Below, in pieces: positions 1-8,747 of a stretch of 64,000 bases of DNA. The position numbers were made by a program, and so were the translations under genes. The stretch's first letter is position 1; each line of letters opens with the position of its first letter. Below the pieces are notes generated by a model that made no database searches, had not been told where the DNA came from, and saw only the letters and a list, made by a program, of their open reading frames with translations. Source of the stretch: Bacteroides intestinalis (GTDB lineage Bacteria > Bacteroidota > Bacteroidia > Bacteroidales > Bacteroidaceae); the NCBI RefSeq assembly GCF_902364365.1, contig NZ_CABJDN010000005.1, positions 62,001 through 126,000 on the forward strand. Direction: 5' to 3'.

Positions 1-231
1 CGTGCCAACGATTTTTCATTGGCTCCTTATGGAGAAAAAGGAATTATTGAAGTGGTATCTGTACTTCCGGAAAGTTATCCCGGGCATGTGCTTCTTACGG
101 AGGATGAAGGGATGATTCTTGGCGAAGATGATTGTCCTTGCGGAAGGAAAGGCAAATATTTTAAAATAATGGGTCGAATTAAAAATGCGGAGATCCGCGG
201 ATGTAGTGATACGTATGCTGCTAAATTCTGA
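1..231 (+). CDS. LuxE-like acyl-protein synthetase, C-terminal end only
   Basis: The reading frame is open from the first base of the window, so this is the 3' end of a gene that starts outside. The visible 77 residues contain a Cys-Pro-Cys-Gly-Arg segment, a GRIKNAEIRG segment and a CSDTY ending, as expected at the C-terminus of LuxE/phenylacetate-CoA-ligase-like adenylating enzymes. LuxE proteins activate a carboxylic acid and pass the acyl group on, and the next gene is a LuxC-like reductase, which supports the call. In Bacteroides such pairs occur in surface-polysaccharide loci. The substrate is unknown. The stop codon lies inside the start of the next gene, which suggests translational coupling. 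Confidence 0.7.
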   Translation, partial: RANDFSLAPYGEKGIIEVVSVLPESYPGHVLLTEDEGMILGEDDCPCGRKGKYFKIMGRIKNAEIRGCSDTYAAKF

Positions 232-1447
232 TAATTTGAATATTAAGCTTTTGTTTCCATTGAAATTGGATTGGGAACAGTGGGCTTGTGCAAAGCCTGA
301 TGTGCTTTTTTCGGAGAAGGTAATAGATTGTTTGAATGCGCTTTCTGCCTCTTTGCTGAAAGATAAACAAAGTCGGATATATCCGGATGTAATTACATTT
401 GCTTTCTTTTGCAGAAAGGCAAATCTATTGGCACAAAAGAAACAATATGTAGGTGCAGATAATGAAATCTCCGGTGGATCTATTCGGTTGGGAAGGGGGG
501 TACTTTTTCATGTGGCGCCCTCTAATGTACCTATTAATTTTGGATACTCATTGATTGCTGGCTTATTAAGCGGCAACCATAATGTGGTGCGTGTTTCGTC
601 GAAGGAGTTCCCACAGGTCGATTTGATAGTGAGGCATCTGATTGAGATGGCTGAGAGTCAGGATTACAGGGAAGTGTTCGACAGAATTGCTTTGGTTAAA
701 TACGACCGAAGCAGTGATGCTACTGCTTTTTTCTCTTCTTTTTGTCATGTAAGAGTTATTTGGGGAGGCGATGATACGATTAACCAAATCCGTAAGAGCC
801 AGATACCTGCGCGGTCGTTCGATGTGACATTTGCCGATCGTTACTCTATGGCTGTCATAAATGCGGATGAGCTGGTGAATGAGAGGAATATGAGGAAAGT
901 AGCCGAAAGTTTCTATAACGACACGTATTTGTTTGATCAGAATGCCTGCTCTGCCCCCCACCTCATCGTCTGGTTGGGAAAGTTAGAGAACATGGAGAAA
1001 GCACAAGAAATATTCTGGACTGCCGTTCAGGATGAAGTGAAAAGGAAATATGAGTTTCAGGCTGTATTGGCGGTAGACAAGTTGACTGCTTTCTATCGGC
1101 AGGCCATAGCGATGGATATTCAAAAAGAGCCGATAGAAGATAATACGCTTGTACGTGTGAAACTAAAACAACTTTCGCCTGTGATTGACGAGTTCAGATG
1201 TGCAGGTGGTTATTTCTCCGAATATGTGGCATCTTCTTTGGATGAAATGGCGGCTATCGTGAAAAATAGATATCAGACATTGGCTTATTATGGGCTGAAT
1301 AGAGAGGAACTGGATCGGTTTGTGGTGGATAATCGGTTGGTGGGCATCGATCGGATTGTGCCATTGGGAGAAACTACAAGTTTCTCTTTTACTTGGGATG
1401 GTTACAACTTGATACAAACCTTATCTCGAGAGTGCATTGTGTTATAA
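215..1447 (+). CDS. LuxC-like acyl-CoA reductase
   Basis: About 410 residues, resembling LuxC (PF05893), the NADPH-dependent reductase that converts an activated acyl group to an aldehyde and belongs to the aldehyde dehydrogenase superfamily. Visible features are the GRGVLFHVAPSNVPINFGYS segment typical of the nucleotide-binding region, IWGGDD, and a DQNACSAPH segment whose Cys is the likely catalytic nucleophile. I chose the ATG at 215 (17-bp overlap with the LuxE-like gene). An in-frame ATG at 185 would overlap 47 bp and add ten residues that look like out-of-frame LuxE sequence. LuxE plus LuxC would form a carboxylic acid reductase. Whether the substrate is a fatty acid or a polysaccharide precursor cannot be seen. 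Confidence 0.75.
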   Translation: MLLNSDNLNIKLLFPLKLDWEQWACAKPDVLFSEKVIDCLNALSASLLKDKQSRIYPDVITFAFFCRKANLLAQKKQYVGADNEISGGSIRLGRGVLFHVAPSNVPINFGYSLIAGLLSGNHNVVRVSSKEFPQVDLIVRHLIEMAESQDYREVFDRIALVKYDRSSDATAFFSSFCHVRVIWGGDDTINQIRKSQIPARSFDVTFADRYSMAVINADELVNERNMRKVAESFYNDTYLFDQNACSAPHLIVWLGKLENMEKAQEIFWTAVQDEVKRKYEFQAVLAVDKLTAFYRQAIAMDIQKEPIEDNTLVRVKLKQLSPVIDEFRCAGGYFSEYVASSLDEMAAIVKNRYQTLAYYGLNREELDRFVVDNRLVGIDRIVPLGETTSFSFTWDGYNLIQTLSRECIVL

Positions 1448-1448
1448 T

Positions 1449-2042
1449 ATGCTTGAAATTAAGAGAATTGTAAATAGTATCTTCAGCTCTAATAGTTACT
1501 TGCTGTATAGTGACGATTCGCCTGAAGTGTGGTTGATAGACGCAGGTGACGTAGACCCTATTTGTAATTATTTGGCTTTAAATAGCAAAAAACTTAAAGG
1601 TGTGTTATTGACTCATACTCATTTTGATCACATTTATGGATTAAATCGTTTGGCTAATGTATTTCCTGAATTAATGGTTTACACATCATACCGTGGAAAG
1701 GAGGGACTAGGGTCTGATAAACTAAATATGTCTCGCTATAATTTGCGACCATTTGTCTTTCGGTCTGACAATGTGGAAATATTACAGGAAGGGCAAGAAG
1801 TGCAGTTGTGGGAGAATGTACGGTTGATGGCTTTTGAAACTCCTGGTCATGATTGGAGTGCACTCTGCTTTAAAGTGGGAGATGCTGTTTTTACAGGTGA
1901 CTCTTATTTACCACAATACGACTTAATCACAAATTTTCCTAAAAGTAATAAAGAGCAGGCTTTTAAATCGTTGGAGAGAATAAAGGAACTTTCTGTAGGA
2001 TGTAGTCTTTATCCTGGGCATGGAGATATTGTGTATGCGTAA
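1449..2042 (+). CDS. MBL-fold metallohydrolase (glyoxalase II-like)
   Basis: About 197 residues with the metallo-beta-lactamase fold signature: THTHFDH (HxHxDH zinc site), PGHDW for the next His, TGDSY for the bridging Asp and YPGHGD for the last His. Family members hydrolyse thioesters, phosphodiesters or lactams. No signal peptide is visible, so it is probably cytoplasmic. The ATG at 1449 follows the LuxC stop by one base. An in-frame ATG at 1437 would overlap LuxC. Placed after an acyl-activating enzyme and an acyl-CoA reductase, it might hydrolyse a thioester intermediate, but that is inference. The call as MBL fold is firm and the substrate is unknown. Confidence 0.85.
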   Translation: MLEIKRIVNSIFSSNSYLLYSDDSPEVWLIDAGDVDPICNYLALNSKKLKGVLLTHTHFDHIYGLNRLANVFPELMVYTSYRGKEGLGSDKLNMSRYNLRPFVFRSDNVEILQEGQEVQLWENVRLMAFETPGHDWSALCFKVGDAVFTGDSYLPQYDLITNFPKSNKEQAFKSLERIKELSVGCSLYPGHGDIVYA

Positions 2043-2129
2043 ATATTGGATACAATTGTTGCGTCTTATTTCTTTCCTTTTTATCCCTTACTACGTAAGA
2101 AGATCAAATAAACATAGATAATTTTCGTT

Positions 2130-3260
2130 ATGAACAAACGAATTTGGCTTTCGCTTGCTCACATGGGTGGCCGTGAGCAAGACTTTATAAAAGAGGCATT
2201 TGACACAAACTGGGTGGTACCTTTAGGCCCGAATGTAGATGCTTTTGAAAAAGCATTGGCTGACTATTTACAAGACGATCGTCAGGTGGTGGCACTGAGC
2301 GCTGGGACAGCTGCTTTACATTTAGGACTAATTTTACTAGGTGTTAAACCGGGTGATGAAGTGATTTGCCAGAGCTTTACATTCGCGGCATCGGCAAATC
2401 CAATCTCTTATCTGGAAGCTAAACCAGTGTTTGTGGACAGTGAAAAAGATACGTGGAATATGGATCCGGTATTGCTGGAAGAGGCTATCAAAGACCGTTT
2501 GCGTAAAACCGAGAAATTGCCAAAAGCAATCATTCCGGTACATCTATATGGTATGCCGGCCAAGATGGACGAAATTATGGAGATTGCACATCGGTATGAT
2601 ATTCCGGTGCTGGAAGATGCTGCGGAGGCTCTCGGCTCTAAATTAAACGGACAGATGTGTGGAGTATTTGGAGAATTGGCTGCTCTTTCGTTCAATGGAA
2701 ACAAGATGATAACGACTTCAGGTGGTGGTGCACTGATTTGTCGTACGGAAGAGGAAGCGAAGCAGACTAAATTTTATGCAACCCAAGCCCGGGATGCCGC
2801 TCCACACTACCAGCATACACACATCGGTTATAATTATCGTATGAGTAATATCTGTGCTGGTATTGGGAGAGGACAAATGTTTGTGTTGGAAGAACACATT
2901 GCTCGGCGTCGTGCCCATCAGGCACTTTATACGAATTTGTTGAAAGATGTACCCGGAATAACAGTGATGCAGAATCCGAATGATCGTTTTCAGTCAAACT
3001 TTTGGCTGACCTGTATCTTGGTTGATCCGAAAATAGCCGGAAAGACAAGAGAGGACATTCGTCTGAAATTGAATGCTGAAAATATTGAAACACGTCCGTT
3101 ATGGAAGCCGATGCACCTGCAGCCTGTATTTGTGGATGCTCCATTTTATGGCAATGGTACGAGTGAACGTCTGTTTGACATTGGTCTTTGCTTGCCTTCC
3201 GGACCAATGTTGACAGAAGAAGACGTTGAAAAGGTAGTGAATATGATCAAGAGGGTATAG
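2130..3260 (+). CDS. DegT/DnrJ/EryC1/StrS-family PLP aminotransferase
   Basis: 376 residues, normal for sugar aminotransferases of this family, which transfer an amino group to a keto-sugar nucleotide in surface-glycan synthesis. Visible motifs are the N-terminal WVVPLGPNVDAFE, SAGTAALHLGL, QSFTFAASANPI, EDAAEALGS for cofactor binding, and SFNGNKMITTSGGGAL, where the Lys of NGNK is the expected Schiff-base residue. It resembles PglE/PseC-type enzymes more than amino acid aminotransferases. An 87-bp gap follows the MBL gene, and the strand is the same as the LuxE/LuxC genes, so it is probably part of the polysaccharide locus. The exact sugar is not determinable here. Confidence 0.87.
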   Translation: MNKRIWLSLAHMGGREQDFIKEAFDTNWVVPLGPNVDAFEKALADYLQDDRQVVALSAGTAALHLGLILLGVKPGDEVICQSFTFAASANPISYLEAKPVFVDSEKDTWNMDPVLLEEAIKDRLRKTEKLPKAIIPVHLYGMPAKMDEIMEIAHRYDIPVLEDAAEALGSKLNGQMCGVFGELAALSFNGNKMITTSGGGALICRTEEEAKQTKFYATQARDAAPHYQHTHIGYNYRMSNICAGIGRGQMFVLEEHIARRRAHQALYTNLLKDVPGITVMQNPNDRFQSNFWLTCILVDPKIAGKTREDIRLKLNAENIETRPLWKPMHLQPVFVDAPFYGNGTSERLFDIGLCLPSGPMLTEEDVEKVVNMIKRV

Positions 3261-3342
3261 ACCGAAATTGGGCAGGTATCATTCTTGGGTTTGAAATAAT
3301 TCATAAAAATATTAAGATAAATCTTCGCTGTAGAATAATTGT

Positions 3343-4413
3343 ATGAAAAAAGTAGCATTACTAACTGGAATCACTGGTCAGGATGGTTCATTTCTTGCTG
3401 AGTTTTTAATAGAAAAGGGGTATGAAGTTCACGGAATTCTTCGTCGTTCTTCTTCATTTAATACAGGACGTATTGAGCATCTTTATTTGGATGAATGGGT
3501 GCGTGATATGAAACAACAACGATTAGTAAATCTCCATTATGGGGATATGACGGATAGTAGTTCATTGATTCGTATTATTCAACAAGTGCAGCCCGATGAG
3601 ATCTATAACCTTGCTGCTCAAAGTCATGTAAAGGTGTCTTTTGATGTTCCTGAATATACGGCCGAAGCTGATGCGGTGGGCACACTGCGTATGCTTGAAG
3701 CTGTCCGTATTCTTGGTTTAGAGGAGAAGACAAGAATTTATCAGGCTTCTACTTCAGAACTTTATGGTAAGGTACAGGAAATTCCTCAAAAGGAGACCAC
3801 TCCTTTCTATCCGCGTAGTCCATACGGAGTAGCTAAGCAATACGGTTTCTGGATAACCAAGAATTACCGTGAGAGTTATGGAATGTTTGCTGTGAATGGT
3901 ATTCTGTTCAATCATGAAAGCGAACGTCGAGGAGAGACTTTTGTAACTCGAAAGATAACTCTTGCTGTTTCTCGTATTGTACAAGGTTTTCAAGATAAGT
4001 TATATTTAGGTAATCTGGATGCTCGTCGTGACTGGGGATATGCGAAGGATTACGTAGAGTGTATGTGGCTTATTCTTCAATATGATACGCCGGAAGACTT
4101 CGTGATAGCTACAGGCGAGATGCATACCGTTCGTGAATTTACTACTTTAGCATTTCGAGAGGCTGGCATTGAAATTCGTTGGGAAGGTGAGGGTGTTGAT
4201 GAAAAGGGCATTGATGTAAGTACCGGTAAAGTGCTTGTTGAGGTTGATCCTAAATATTTTCGTCCTTGCGAGGTTGAGCAATTATTGGGTGACCCTACTA
4301 AGGCAAAAACTGTATTGGGTTGGAATCCAACGAAAACAAGTTTTTCTGAACTTGTGAGGATAATGGTGACGCATGATATGAAGTTTGTGAAGAAATTATA
4401 TCTTAAAAAGTAA
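3343..4413 (+). CDS. gmd: GDP-mannose 4,6-dehydratase
   Basis: 356 residues, the usual Gmd length. It converts GDP-D-mannose to GDP-4-keto-6-deoxymannose, the first step to GDP-L-fucose and related sugars. The N-terminus has the Rossmann motif [47 protein letters not shown] and the catalytic pair in SPYGVAKQY (YxxxK) follow, and all are strongly Gmd-like. A GDP-fucose synthase (fcl) normally follows gmd in Bacteroides, but here the next genes are a toxin-antitoxin pair. Either fcl lies elsewhere or the product feeds another deoxysugar. The 82-bp gap to the aminotransferase shows no clear TAnnTTTG promoter. Confidence 0.95.
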   Translation: MKKVALLTGITGQDGSFLAEFLIEKGYEVHGILRRSSSFNTGRIEHLYLDEWVRDMKQQRLVNLHYGDMTDSSSLIRIIQQVQPDEIYNLAAQSHVKVSFDVPEYTAEADAVGTLRMLEAVRILGLEEKTRIYQASTSELYGKVQEIPQKETTPFYPRSPYGVAKQYGFWITKNYRESYGMFAVNGILFNHESERRGETFVTRKITLAVSRIVQGFQDKLYLGNLDARRDWGYAKDYVECMWLILQYDTPEDFVIATGEMHTVREFTTLAFREAGIEIRWEGEGVDEKGIDVSTGKVLVEVDPKYFRPCEVEQLLGDPTKAKTVLGWNPTKTSFSELVRIMVTHDMKFVKKLYLKK

Positions 4414-4559
4414 GTAACAGATTTGTCTGCGTTTGGTATTCGCTCATTGTGTATTTTTCGGTTCTGTGTACGTAAGCATCGCAAGGTGACACGTCAAAAT
4501 AGAATGTTAACGATAAATAAGAGAGGATGTCAATCTTTAGAAAAATAATCACTTCTTTG

Positions 4560-4590
4560 TTTGATTGTTGCACAAATAGTCGTACTTTTG
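4560..4590 (+). promoter_or_regulatory. Vegetative promoter of the antitoxin-toxin pair
   Basis: TTTG at 4560-4563, exactly 19 nt, then TACTTTTG at 4583-4590. This matches both boxes of the Bacteroides sigma-ABfr consensus (TTTG / TAnnTTTG). The predicted transcript start is about 20 nt before the antitoxin ATG. ACAAA at 4572-4576 and TTTGT at 4587-4591 form a short inverted repeat across the -7 box, a possible autoregulatory operator (weak). Confidence 0.75.
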
Positions 4591-4618
4591 TTTATGGGTA
4601 ATATCAATGTATAATCGT

Positions 4619-4867
4619 ATGGCAACAGTATCATTGAAAATACGTCTGAATTATAATCAGATATTAGAGTTAACTCAACAACTTTCTGATGATGATAAGT
4701 TGGAATTGAGCCGTGCACTTACTGCTGAAACGAGAGGCATTAAGTTGAGACGGTTGTTGGAAGCTTTTAAAACAGATGAAATTTCCCAAAAGGAGATAGA
4801 TGCAGAAGTGGAAGCTGTTAGGCAAGAGGCGTATGAAAAGCGATTGCGAAATGAGAATAATTATTGA
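4619..4867 (+). CDS. Putative antitoxin of a PIN-domain toxin-antitoxin pair
   Basis: A charged, mostly alpha-helical protein of about 82 residues, beginning MATVSLKIRLNYNQILEL. I recognise no named domain. The antitoxin role is inferred from its size, the position directly upstream of a PIN-domain gene and the 17-bp overlap with it, the classical arrangement of VapBC-type and related type II systems. The region QQLSDDDKLELSRAL resembles short helical DNA- or toxin-binding segments in such antitoxins. I chose the ATG at 4619 over the in-frame ATG at 4607, because 4607 lies only about 10 nt after the expected transcript start. Confidence 0.65.
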   Translation: MATVSLKIRLNYNQILELTQQLSDDDKLELSRALTAETRGIKLRRLLEAFKTDEISQKEIDAEVEAVRQEAYEKRLRNENNY

Positions 4868-5318
4868 TACAAATCTTTGGATTAGCTTTCTTATAGGCAA
4901 GAAGCTGTCTTGCTTGTTGGAACTCATATCTAACGGAAATGTAGAACTTGTAGTTTCTAAAGAACTTTTAGATGAGATTGAAAGCGTTGCTTCACGTCCT
5001 AAATTTGTGAAATATTTCTCCAAAGAGCATTTAGATATGCTATGGGATTTTTTGGATCAAGAGACATTGTATTACGAAATAGGTAATATTTCTTCCCGTT
5101 GTCGGGATCCTAAGGATGATTATTTATTAGAACTTGCATTAGTGTCAAGAGCTGATTATCTGATAACTGGGGATAAAGATTTATTGATTGTGAAAGAAGT
5201 CGGTTCTTGCCAGATAATTACTGTCATGGAGTTTGACGCATTAACTTCTTCATTAGGCTGTTCTGCTCTCCTTCATGAAGATATAGAAGATTATTACGCT
5301 ATTGTTATTGGAGAATAG
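4851..5318 (+). CDS. PIN-domain toxin (putative ribonuclease)
   Basis: About 155 residues. The PIN fold signature starts at the N-terminus: MRIIIDTNLW (first acidic residue Asp6), then LLDEI, RDPKDDYLLELAL and LITGDKDLL. All the acidic metal ligands expected of an active PIN ribonuclease are present. It resembles the COG1569 type of putative toxin. The ATG at 4851 fits the PIN start precisely. An upstream in-frame ATG at 4800 would add residues inside the antitoxin. A terminator lies 30 bp downstream, so the pair is a self-contained unit inserted between gmd and proS. The target RNA cannot be read from sequence. Confidence 0.8.
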   Translation: MRIIIDTNLWISFLIGKKLSCLLELISNGNVELVVSKELLDEIESVASRPKFVKYFSKEHLDMLWDFLDQETLYYEIGNISSRCRDPKDDYLLELALVSRADYLITGDKDLLIVKEVGSCQIITVMEFDALTSSLGCSALLHEDIEDYYAIVIGE

Positions 5319-5348
5319 AGTAAATGTATAGTAACAACATAAACTGAA

Positions 5349-5386
5349 AGCCGCTATCCCGAAATCATCCGGATAGCGGCTTTTTT
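5349..5386 (+). terminator. Rho-independent terminator after the PIN toxin
   Basis: Stem AGCCGCTATCC (5349-5359) pairs with GGATAGCGGCT (5371-5381), 11 bp perfect, followed by a run of T. It closes the toxin-antitoxin transcription unit. Confidence 0.85.
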
Positions 5387-5388
5387 AA

Positions 5389-5415
5389 AATAGTGCGTTT
5401 ATCAAACGCACTATT
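5389..5415. repeat. Perfect 12-bp inverted repeat upstream of proS
   Basis: AATAGTGCGTTT (5389-5400), 3-nt spacer, AAACGCACTATT (5404-5415). It sits between the toxin terminator and the proS -7 box. There is no immediate T-run on the plus strand, so it could be an operator for proS or a second terminator-like hairpin. Confidence 0.6.
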
Positions 5416-5429
5416 CACGCAATTTTTTG

Positions 5430-5437
5430 TACTTTTG
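5430..5437 (+). promoter_or_regulatory. proS promoter (-7 box)
   Basis: TACTTTTG matches TAnnTTTG. I see no good TTTG box 19-20 nt upstream. It lies 50 nt before the proS ATG, inside the longer in-frame extension that starts at 5427, which argues for the later start. Confidence 0.6.
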
Positions 5438-5486
5438 CCGACTGTTTAATAGACACATCCGAAAAAACTTTAAAAAACGAAATAAA

Positions 5487-6980
5487 ATGGCAGTAGAATT
5501 AAAAGACCTGACTAAACGCAGCGAGAATTATTCGCAGTGGTATAATGAGTTGGTGGTGAAGGCCGATCTGGCAGAACAATCGGCTGTGCGTGGCTGTATG
5601 GTGATCAAACCTTACGGATACGCTATCTGGGAGAAAATGCAGCGTCAGCTGGACGATATGTTTAAGGAAACAGGACACGTGAATGCCTATTTCCCTTTGC
5701 TGATTCCGAAGTCTTTCCTCAGCCGTGAAGCGGAACATGTGGAAGGTTTTGCAAAGGAGTGTGCAGTAGTAACACACCATCGTCTGAAAAATGCTCCTGA
5801 CGGTAGCGGAGTAATTGTAGACCCGGAAGCTAAACTGGAAGAAGAACTGATTATCCGTCCTACTTCTGAAACCATCATCTGGAATACTTATAAGAACTGG
5901 ATTAATTCTTATCGCGATCTGCCTATTTTGTGTAATCAATGGGCGAACGTGATGCGTTGGGAAATGCGTACCCGCCTCTTCCTGCGTACTGCAGAATTCC
6001 TGTGGCAGGAGGGACATACAGCACACGCCACTCGTGAAGAAGCTGAAGAAGAAGCAGTACGTATGCTGAACGTATATGCGGAATTTGCCGAAAAATATAT
6101 GGCTGTTCCTGTAGTGAAAGGTGTGAAATCTGCCAATGAACGTTTTGCCGGTGCACTGGACACTTACACTATCGAAGCCATGATGCAGGACGGAAAGGCT
6201 CTGCAAAGTGGTACGTCTCACTTCCTTGGACAGAATTTTGCCAAGGCATTTGATGTGCAGTTCGTGAACAAGGAAAATAAAATGGAATATGTTTGGGCTA
6301 CTTCATGGGGGGTATCTACCCGTTTGATGGGAGCACTGATCATGACTCACTCTGATGATAACGGACTTGTACTGCCTCCTCATCTGGCTCCGATACAAGT
6401 GGTTATCGTGCCTATCTATAAGAATGCAGAGATGCTGCAGAAGATTGATGAGAAGGTAGCCGGTATTGTTGCTAAACTGAAATCTATGGGTATTTCGGTG
6501 AAGTATGATAATGCTGATAACAAACGTCCGGGCTTCAAGTTTGCAGACTATGAATTGAAAGGTGTACCTGTACGCCTTGTGATGGGTGGTCGTGATCTGG
6601 AAAACAATACAATGGAAGTAATGCGCCGCGATACGCTGGAAAAAGAAACCCGTTCTTGCGATGGTATCGAGGAATACGTAAAAGATCTGTTGGAAGAAAT
6701 TCAAGCAAATATTTACCAGAAGGCTCTCAACTATCGTAACTCTCACATCACGAAAGTAGATAGTTACGATGAATTCAAGGAAAAGATTGAAGAAGGTGGC
6801 TTTATCCTTGCTCACTGGGATGGTACTACCGAAACTGAGGAGAAGATCAAGGAAGATACAAAGGCTACTATCCGCTGTATTCCTTTTGAAACTTTCCTGG
6901 ATGATGATAAAGAACCGGGTATCTGTATGGTGACCGGTAAACCGTCGGTTTGCCGTGCTTTGTTTGCCCGTTCATATTAA
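5487..6980 (+). CDS. proS: Prolyl-tRNA synthetase, eukaryote/archaea-like type
   Basis: 497 residues. It charges tRNA-Pro with proline using ATP in the cytoplasm. Class II features are visible: motif 2 in [35 protein letters not shown], motif 3 in [14 protein letters not shown], and the [15 protein letters not shown] linker to the anticodon-binding domain (VVIVPI). The short length without the bacterial editing insertion and the C-terminal ending place it in the ProS type 3 group. The start at 5487 ([19 protein letters not shown]) fits the family. An in-frame ATG at 5427 overlaps the promoter box and adds a basic, family-unlike leader. A terminator follows directly. Confidence 0.96.
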   Translation: MAVELKDLTKRSENYSQWYNELVVKADLAEQSAVRGCMVIKPYGYAIWEKMQRQLDDMFKETGHVNAYFPLLIPKSFLSREAEHVEGFAKECAVVTHHRLKNAPDGSGVIVDPEAKLEEELIIRPTSETIIWNTYKNWINSYRDLPILCNQWANVMRWEMRTRLFLRTAEFLWQEGHTAHATREEAEEEAVRMLNVYAEFAEKYMAVPVVKGVKSANERFAGALDTYTIEAMMQDGKALQSGTSHFLGQNFAKAFDVQFVNKENKMEYVWATSWGVSTRLMGALIMTHSDDNGLVLPPHLAPIQVVIVPIYKNAEMLQKIDEKVAGIVAKLKSMGISVKYDNADNKRPGFKFADYELKGVPVRLVMGGRDLENNTMEVMRRDTLEKETRSCDGIEEYVKDLLEEIQANIYQKALNYRNSHITKVDSYDEFKEKIEEGGFILAHWDGTTETEEKIKEDTKATIRCIPFETFLDDDKEPGICMVTGKPSVCRALFARSY

Positions 6981-7004
6981 TAAGATATCATAAAGATAAT
7001 AGGA

Positions 7005-7046
7005 GAGGGCTGCACTTCCGTATAGGAGGATGCAGCCCTCTTTTTT
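7005..7046 (+). terminator. Rho-independent terminator after proS
   Basis: GAGGGCTGCA (7005-7014) pairs with TGCAGCCCTC (7031-7040), 10 bp perfect, followed by six T. Confidence 0.9.
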
Positions 7047-7061
7047 CTTATAGGGAAGAAG

Positions 7062-7832
7062 TTAGAACAATTGTGTTTTCAGGCCGAATGATAAACTGAG
7101 GTAGTCTTTCGGTTTCAGATATTTGTTAAGGAATGCACTTACCACGTACAGATCGCATGTACTTATCTCATAGAAGAAAGTGACAGCTCTTGCCCCCAGG
7201 CGCCAGCGTGGAGGTATGTTGTAAGTCAACCGTTGCCCCAGGAAAACATGGATACGTATTTTGGATGAGAAGCCATAGTAACCTTTCGGATAACGGTCGG
7301 GCTCATGTGCCCAGAATTCACCTCCGAATACGGTATTTAGATACATACCGCATGCGAGAGGCTCAACTGCAAAATCTTGTCCAAGTGAGATGCTCCAAGG
7401 CATATAGTTCTGTTTCAAGGTCATGGTGATTTTGGTACGTTTGGAATCATATTTAGGCAGGATACCAAAGAGGATATCCGTTTCCCACTGATTTCGTTTA
7501 CCATAATCCCATCCGGTACCCAATGACAGCAATCCCATATTACCGGCAAATTGCAGTTTGGTATGAGTCGGTATCAGACTTTCCCAGTGTTTCCGATAAC
7601 GATGGACACGCTTATCATAACGGCTGGAACGTTTCTCACTAATATCGGCGCTATCTATTTTAGTTTCCTCTTTTTCCAACCATACCGTATCATATTTCAC
7701 AATAATAATAGTATCCCTGAACACTTGGGCCGGCTCTGTATTTATTGTTTTCACTTCCTGTGCATGGCCGGTTGACGAATAGACAAGAAGGAAGCATATC
7801 AATGCTTTAATAATAGACCACTTCGCGCTCAT
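7062..7832 (-). CDS. Putative outer-membrane beta-barrel protein, unknown function
   Basis: 256 residues with an N-terminal signal peptide (MSAKWSIIKALICFLLVYSS, then GHAQ as a likely cleavage site). After a charged linker of about 70 residues come alternating aromatic/polar strands such as YNIPPRWRLGARAVTFFY, and the chain ends in LSFGLKTQLF, with a terminal Phe as in many outer-membrane barrels. The pattern resembles the DUF3575 group of Bacteroidales, but I cannot confirm that. Its start overlaps the end of the upstream metallophosphoesterase gene by 26 bp, so the two are surely co-transcribed and probably translationally coupled. Confidence 0.7.
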   Translation of the reverse strand: MSAKWSIIKALICFLLVYSSTGHAQEVKTINTEPAQVFRDTIIIVKYDTVWLEKEETKIDSADISEKRSSRYDKRVHRYRKHWESLIPTHTKLQFAGNMGLLSLGTGWDYGKRNQWETDILFGILPKYDSKRTKITMTLKQNYMPWSISLGQDFAVEPLACGMYLNTVFGGEFWAHEPDRYPKGYYGFSSKIRIHVFLGQRLTYNIPPRWRLGARAVTFFYEISTCDLYVVSAFLNKYLKPKDYLSLSFGLKTQLF

Positions 7833-8613
7833 ATCCGTCAGGAGTTACAGTGAATATATAGTAGCAACGGTTTTTCATGCAATCACTCATGTAGTACATC
7901 ACGCCATCATCAAAAAGATCCTCTTCGAATACATGATGTTCGTGAGCTGCCGTGCAGAATAATAAACCGGGAAATTTCTTAATGCTATATTGGAAAACCT
8001 GGGCTACATTATTATTGAACTCGAAGCAGAATGGACGTATATGCATGGAGAAGATGGTACGGTCATATTCCTCACGGCGGTCATCCAGCTGAGCATTGAT
8101 GAAGTCAAAGTCAGGAATAGGACGGGAGTAATCGAACTCGAGAGCATTGGTATTCAGACAAACGAATTTGATGCGGCCGGCAATAAATGAGAAATTCGAA
8201 TCACCGAAAATGGCGCGATAAGTTTCTTCACCTGTACCAAGACAGTCATGGTTACCTATGAGACCAACATAAGGAACTCTCAGTTTATTCATGATATCAC
8301 GTTGCCACAAGAATTCGTCAGTGACACCAAAATCGCTGAAATCTCCGCCATGGATGACAAAATCAATGTCATCTCGTTTATTGAGGTGATTGACAAAATC
8401 CAGAGTTTCATCATACCAACGTTGTGAATCGCCCATGGTAACAAAACGGATTGTCGTCTTGCCTTTACAATTGGCTTCTATCTTTTCTATATTGCGATTG
8501 TTTATATCCGTCGGACCACTGATACGCACATCATAAGGATGGTAATCTATCATGTCGCAACCGCCCATAAACAGACCAATGAGCGGAATGAATAGGAGTT
8601 TAGATAATTTCAT
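7807..8613 (-). CDS. Metallophosphoesterase lipoprotein (calcineurin-like)
   Basis: 268 residues. The N-terminus MKLSKLLFIPLIGLFMGGCD is a lipoprotein signal with the lipobox Cys at residue 19, so the mature protein is lipid-anchored in the envelope. Metallophosphoesterase motifs follow in order: GD in FVTMGDSQRW, GGDFSDFG (GDxxD type), GNHDCLG (GNHD), MHIRPF, and AAHEHHVF in place of the usual GHxH. The last motif is slightly unusual but keeps the metal-binding His residues. The enzyme should hydrolyse phosphoester bonds of an unknown substrate outside the cytoplasm. It is followed by an overlapping outer-membrane protein gene, so both may act at the cell surface. Confidence 0.85.
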   Translation of the reverse strand: MKLSKLLFIPLIGLFMGGCDMIDYHPYDVRISGPTDINNRNIEKIEANCKGKTTIRFVTMGDSQRWYDETLDFVNHLNKRDDIDFVIHGGDFSDFGVTDEFLWQRDIMNKLRVPYVGLIGNHDCLGTGEETYRAIFGDSNFSFIAGRIKFVCLNTNALEFDYSRPIPDFDFINAQLDDRREEYDRTIFSMHIRPFCFEFNNNVAQVFQYSIKKFPGLLFCTAAHEHHVFEEDLFDDGVMYYMSDCMKNRCYYIFTVTPDGYEREVVYY

Positions 8614-8660
8614 GTGTAATGATATTAATAGTATATGTAATCTCTATATTGAAAACTGGA

Positions 8661-8668
8661 TGCAAAGA
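8661..8668 (-). promoter_or_regulatory. Promoter (-7 box) of the metallophosphoesterase operon
   Basis: Plus-strand CAAAGATA reads TATCTTTG on the minus strand (TAnnTTTG), 48-55 nt upstream of the start at 8613. There is no clear -33 box. Confidence 0.55.
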
Positions 8669-8747
8669 TAGAGTTTTCTTTTTGATTAATGATTGTCTTA
8701 TATTCCTTTTTTCTGTCCTTTCATGCTACACTGATTATCTGGTGATT

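Noticed and set aside
3343..4413. A complete GDP-fucose operon
   Set aside because: No GDP-fucose synthase gene follows gmd within the window; a toxin-antitoxin pair is next.
5499..6221. A 240-codon minus-strand frame within proS
   Set aside because: Antisense to a conserved synthetase, rich in Phe/His/Cys with no recognisable motif.
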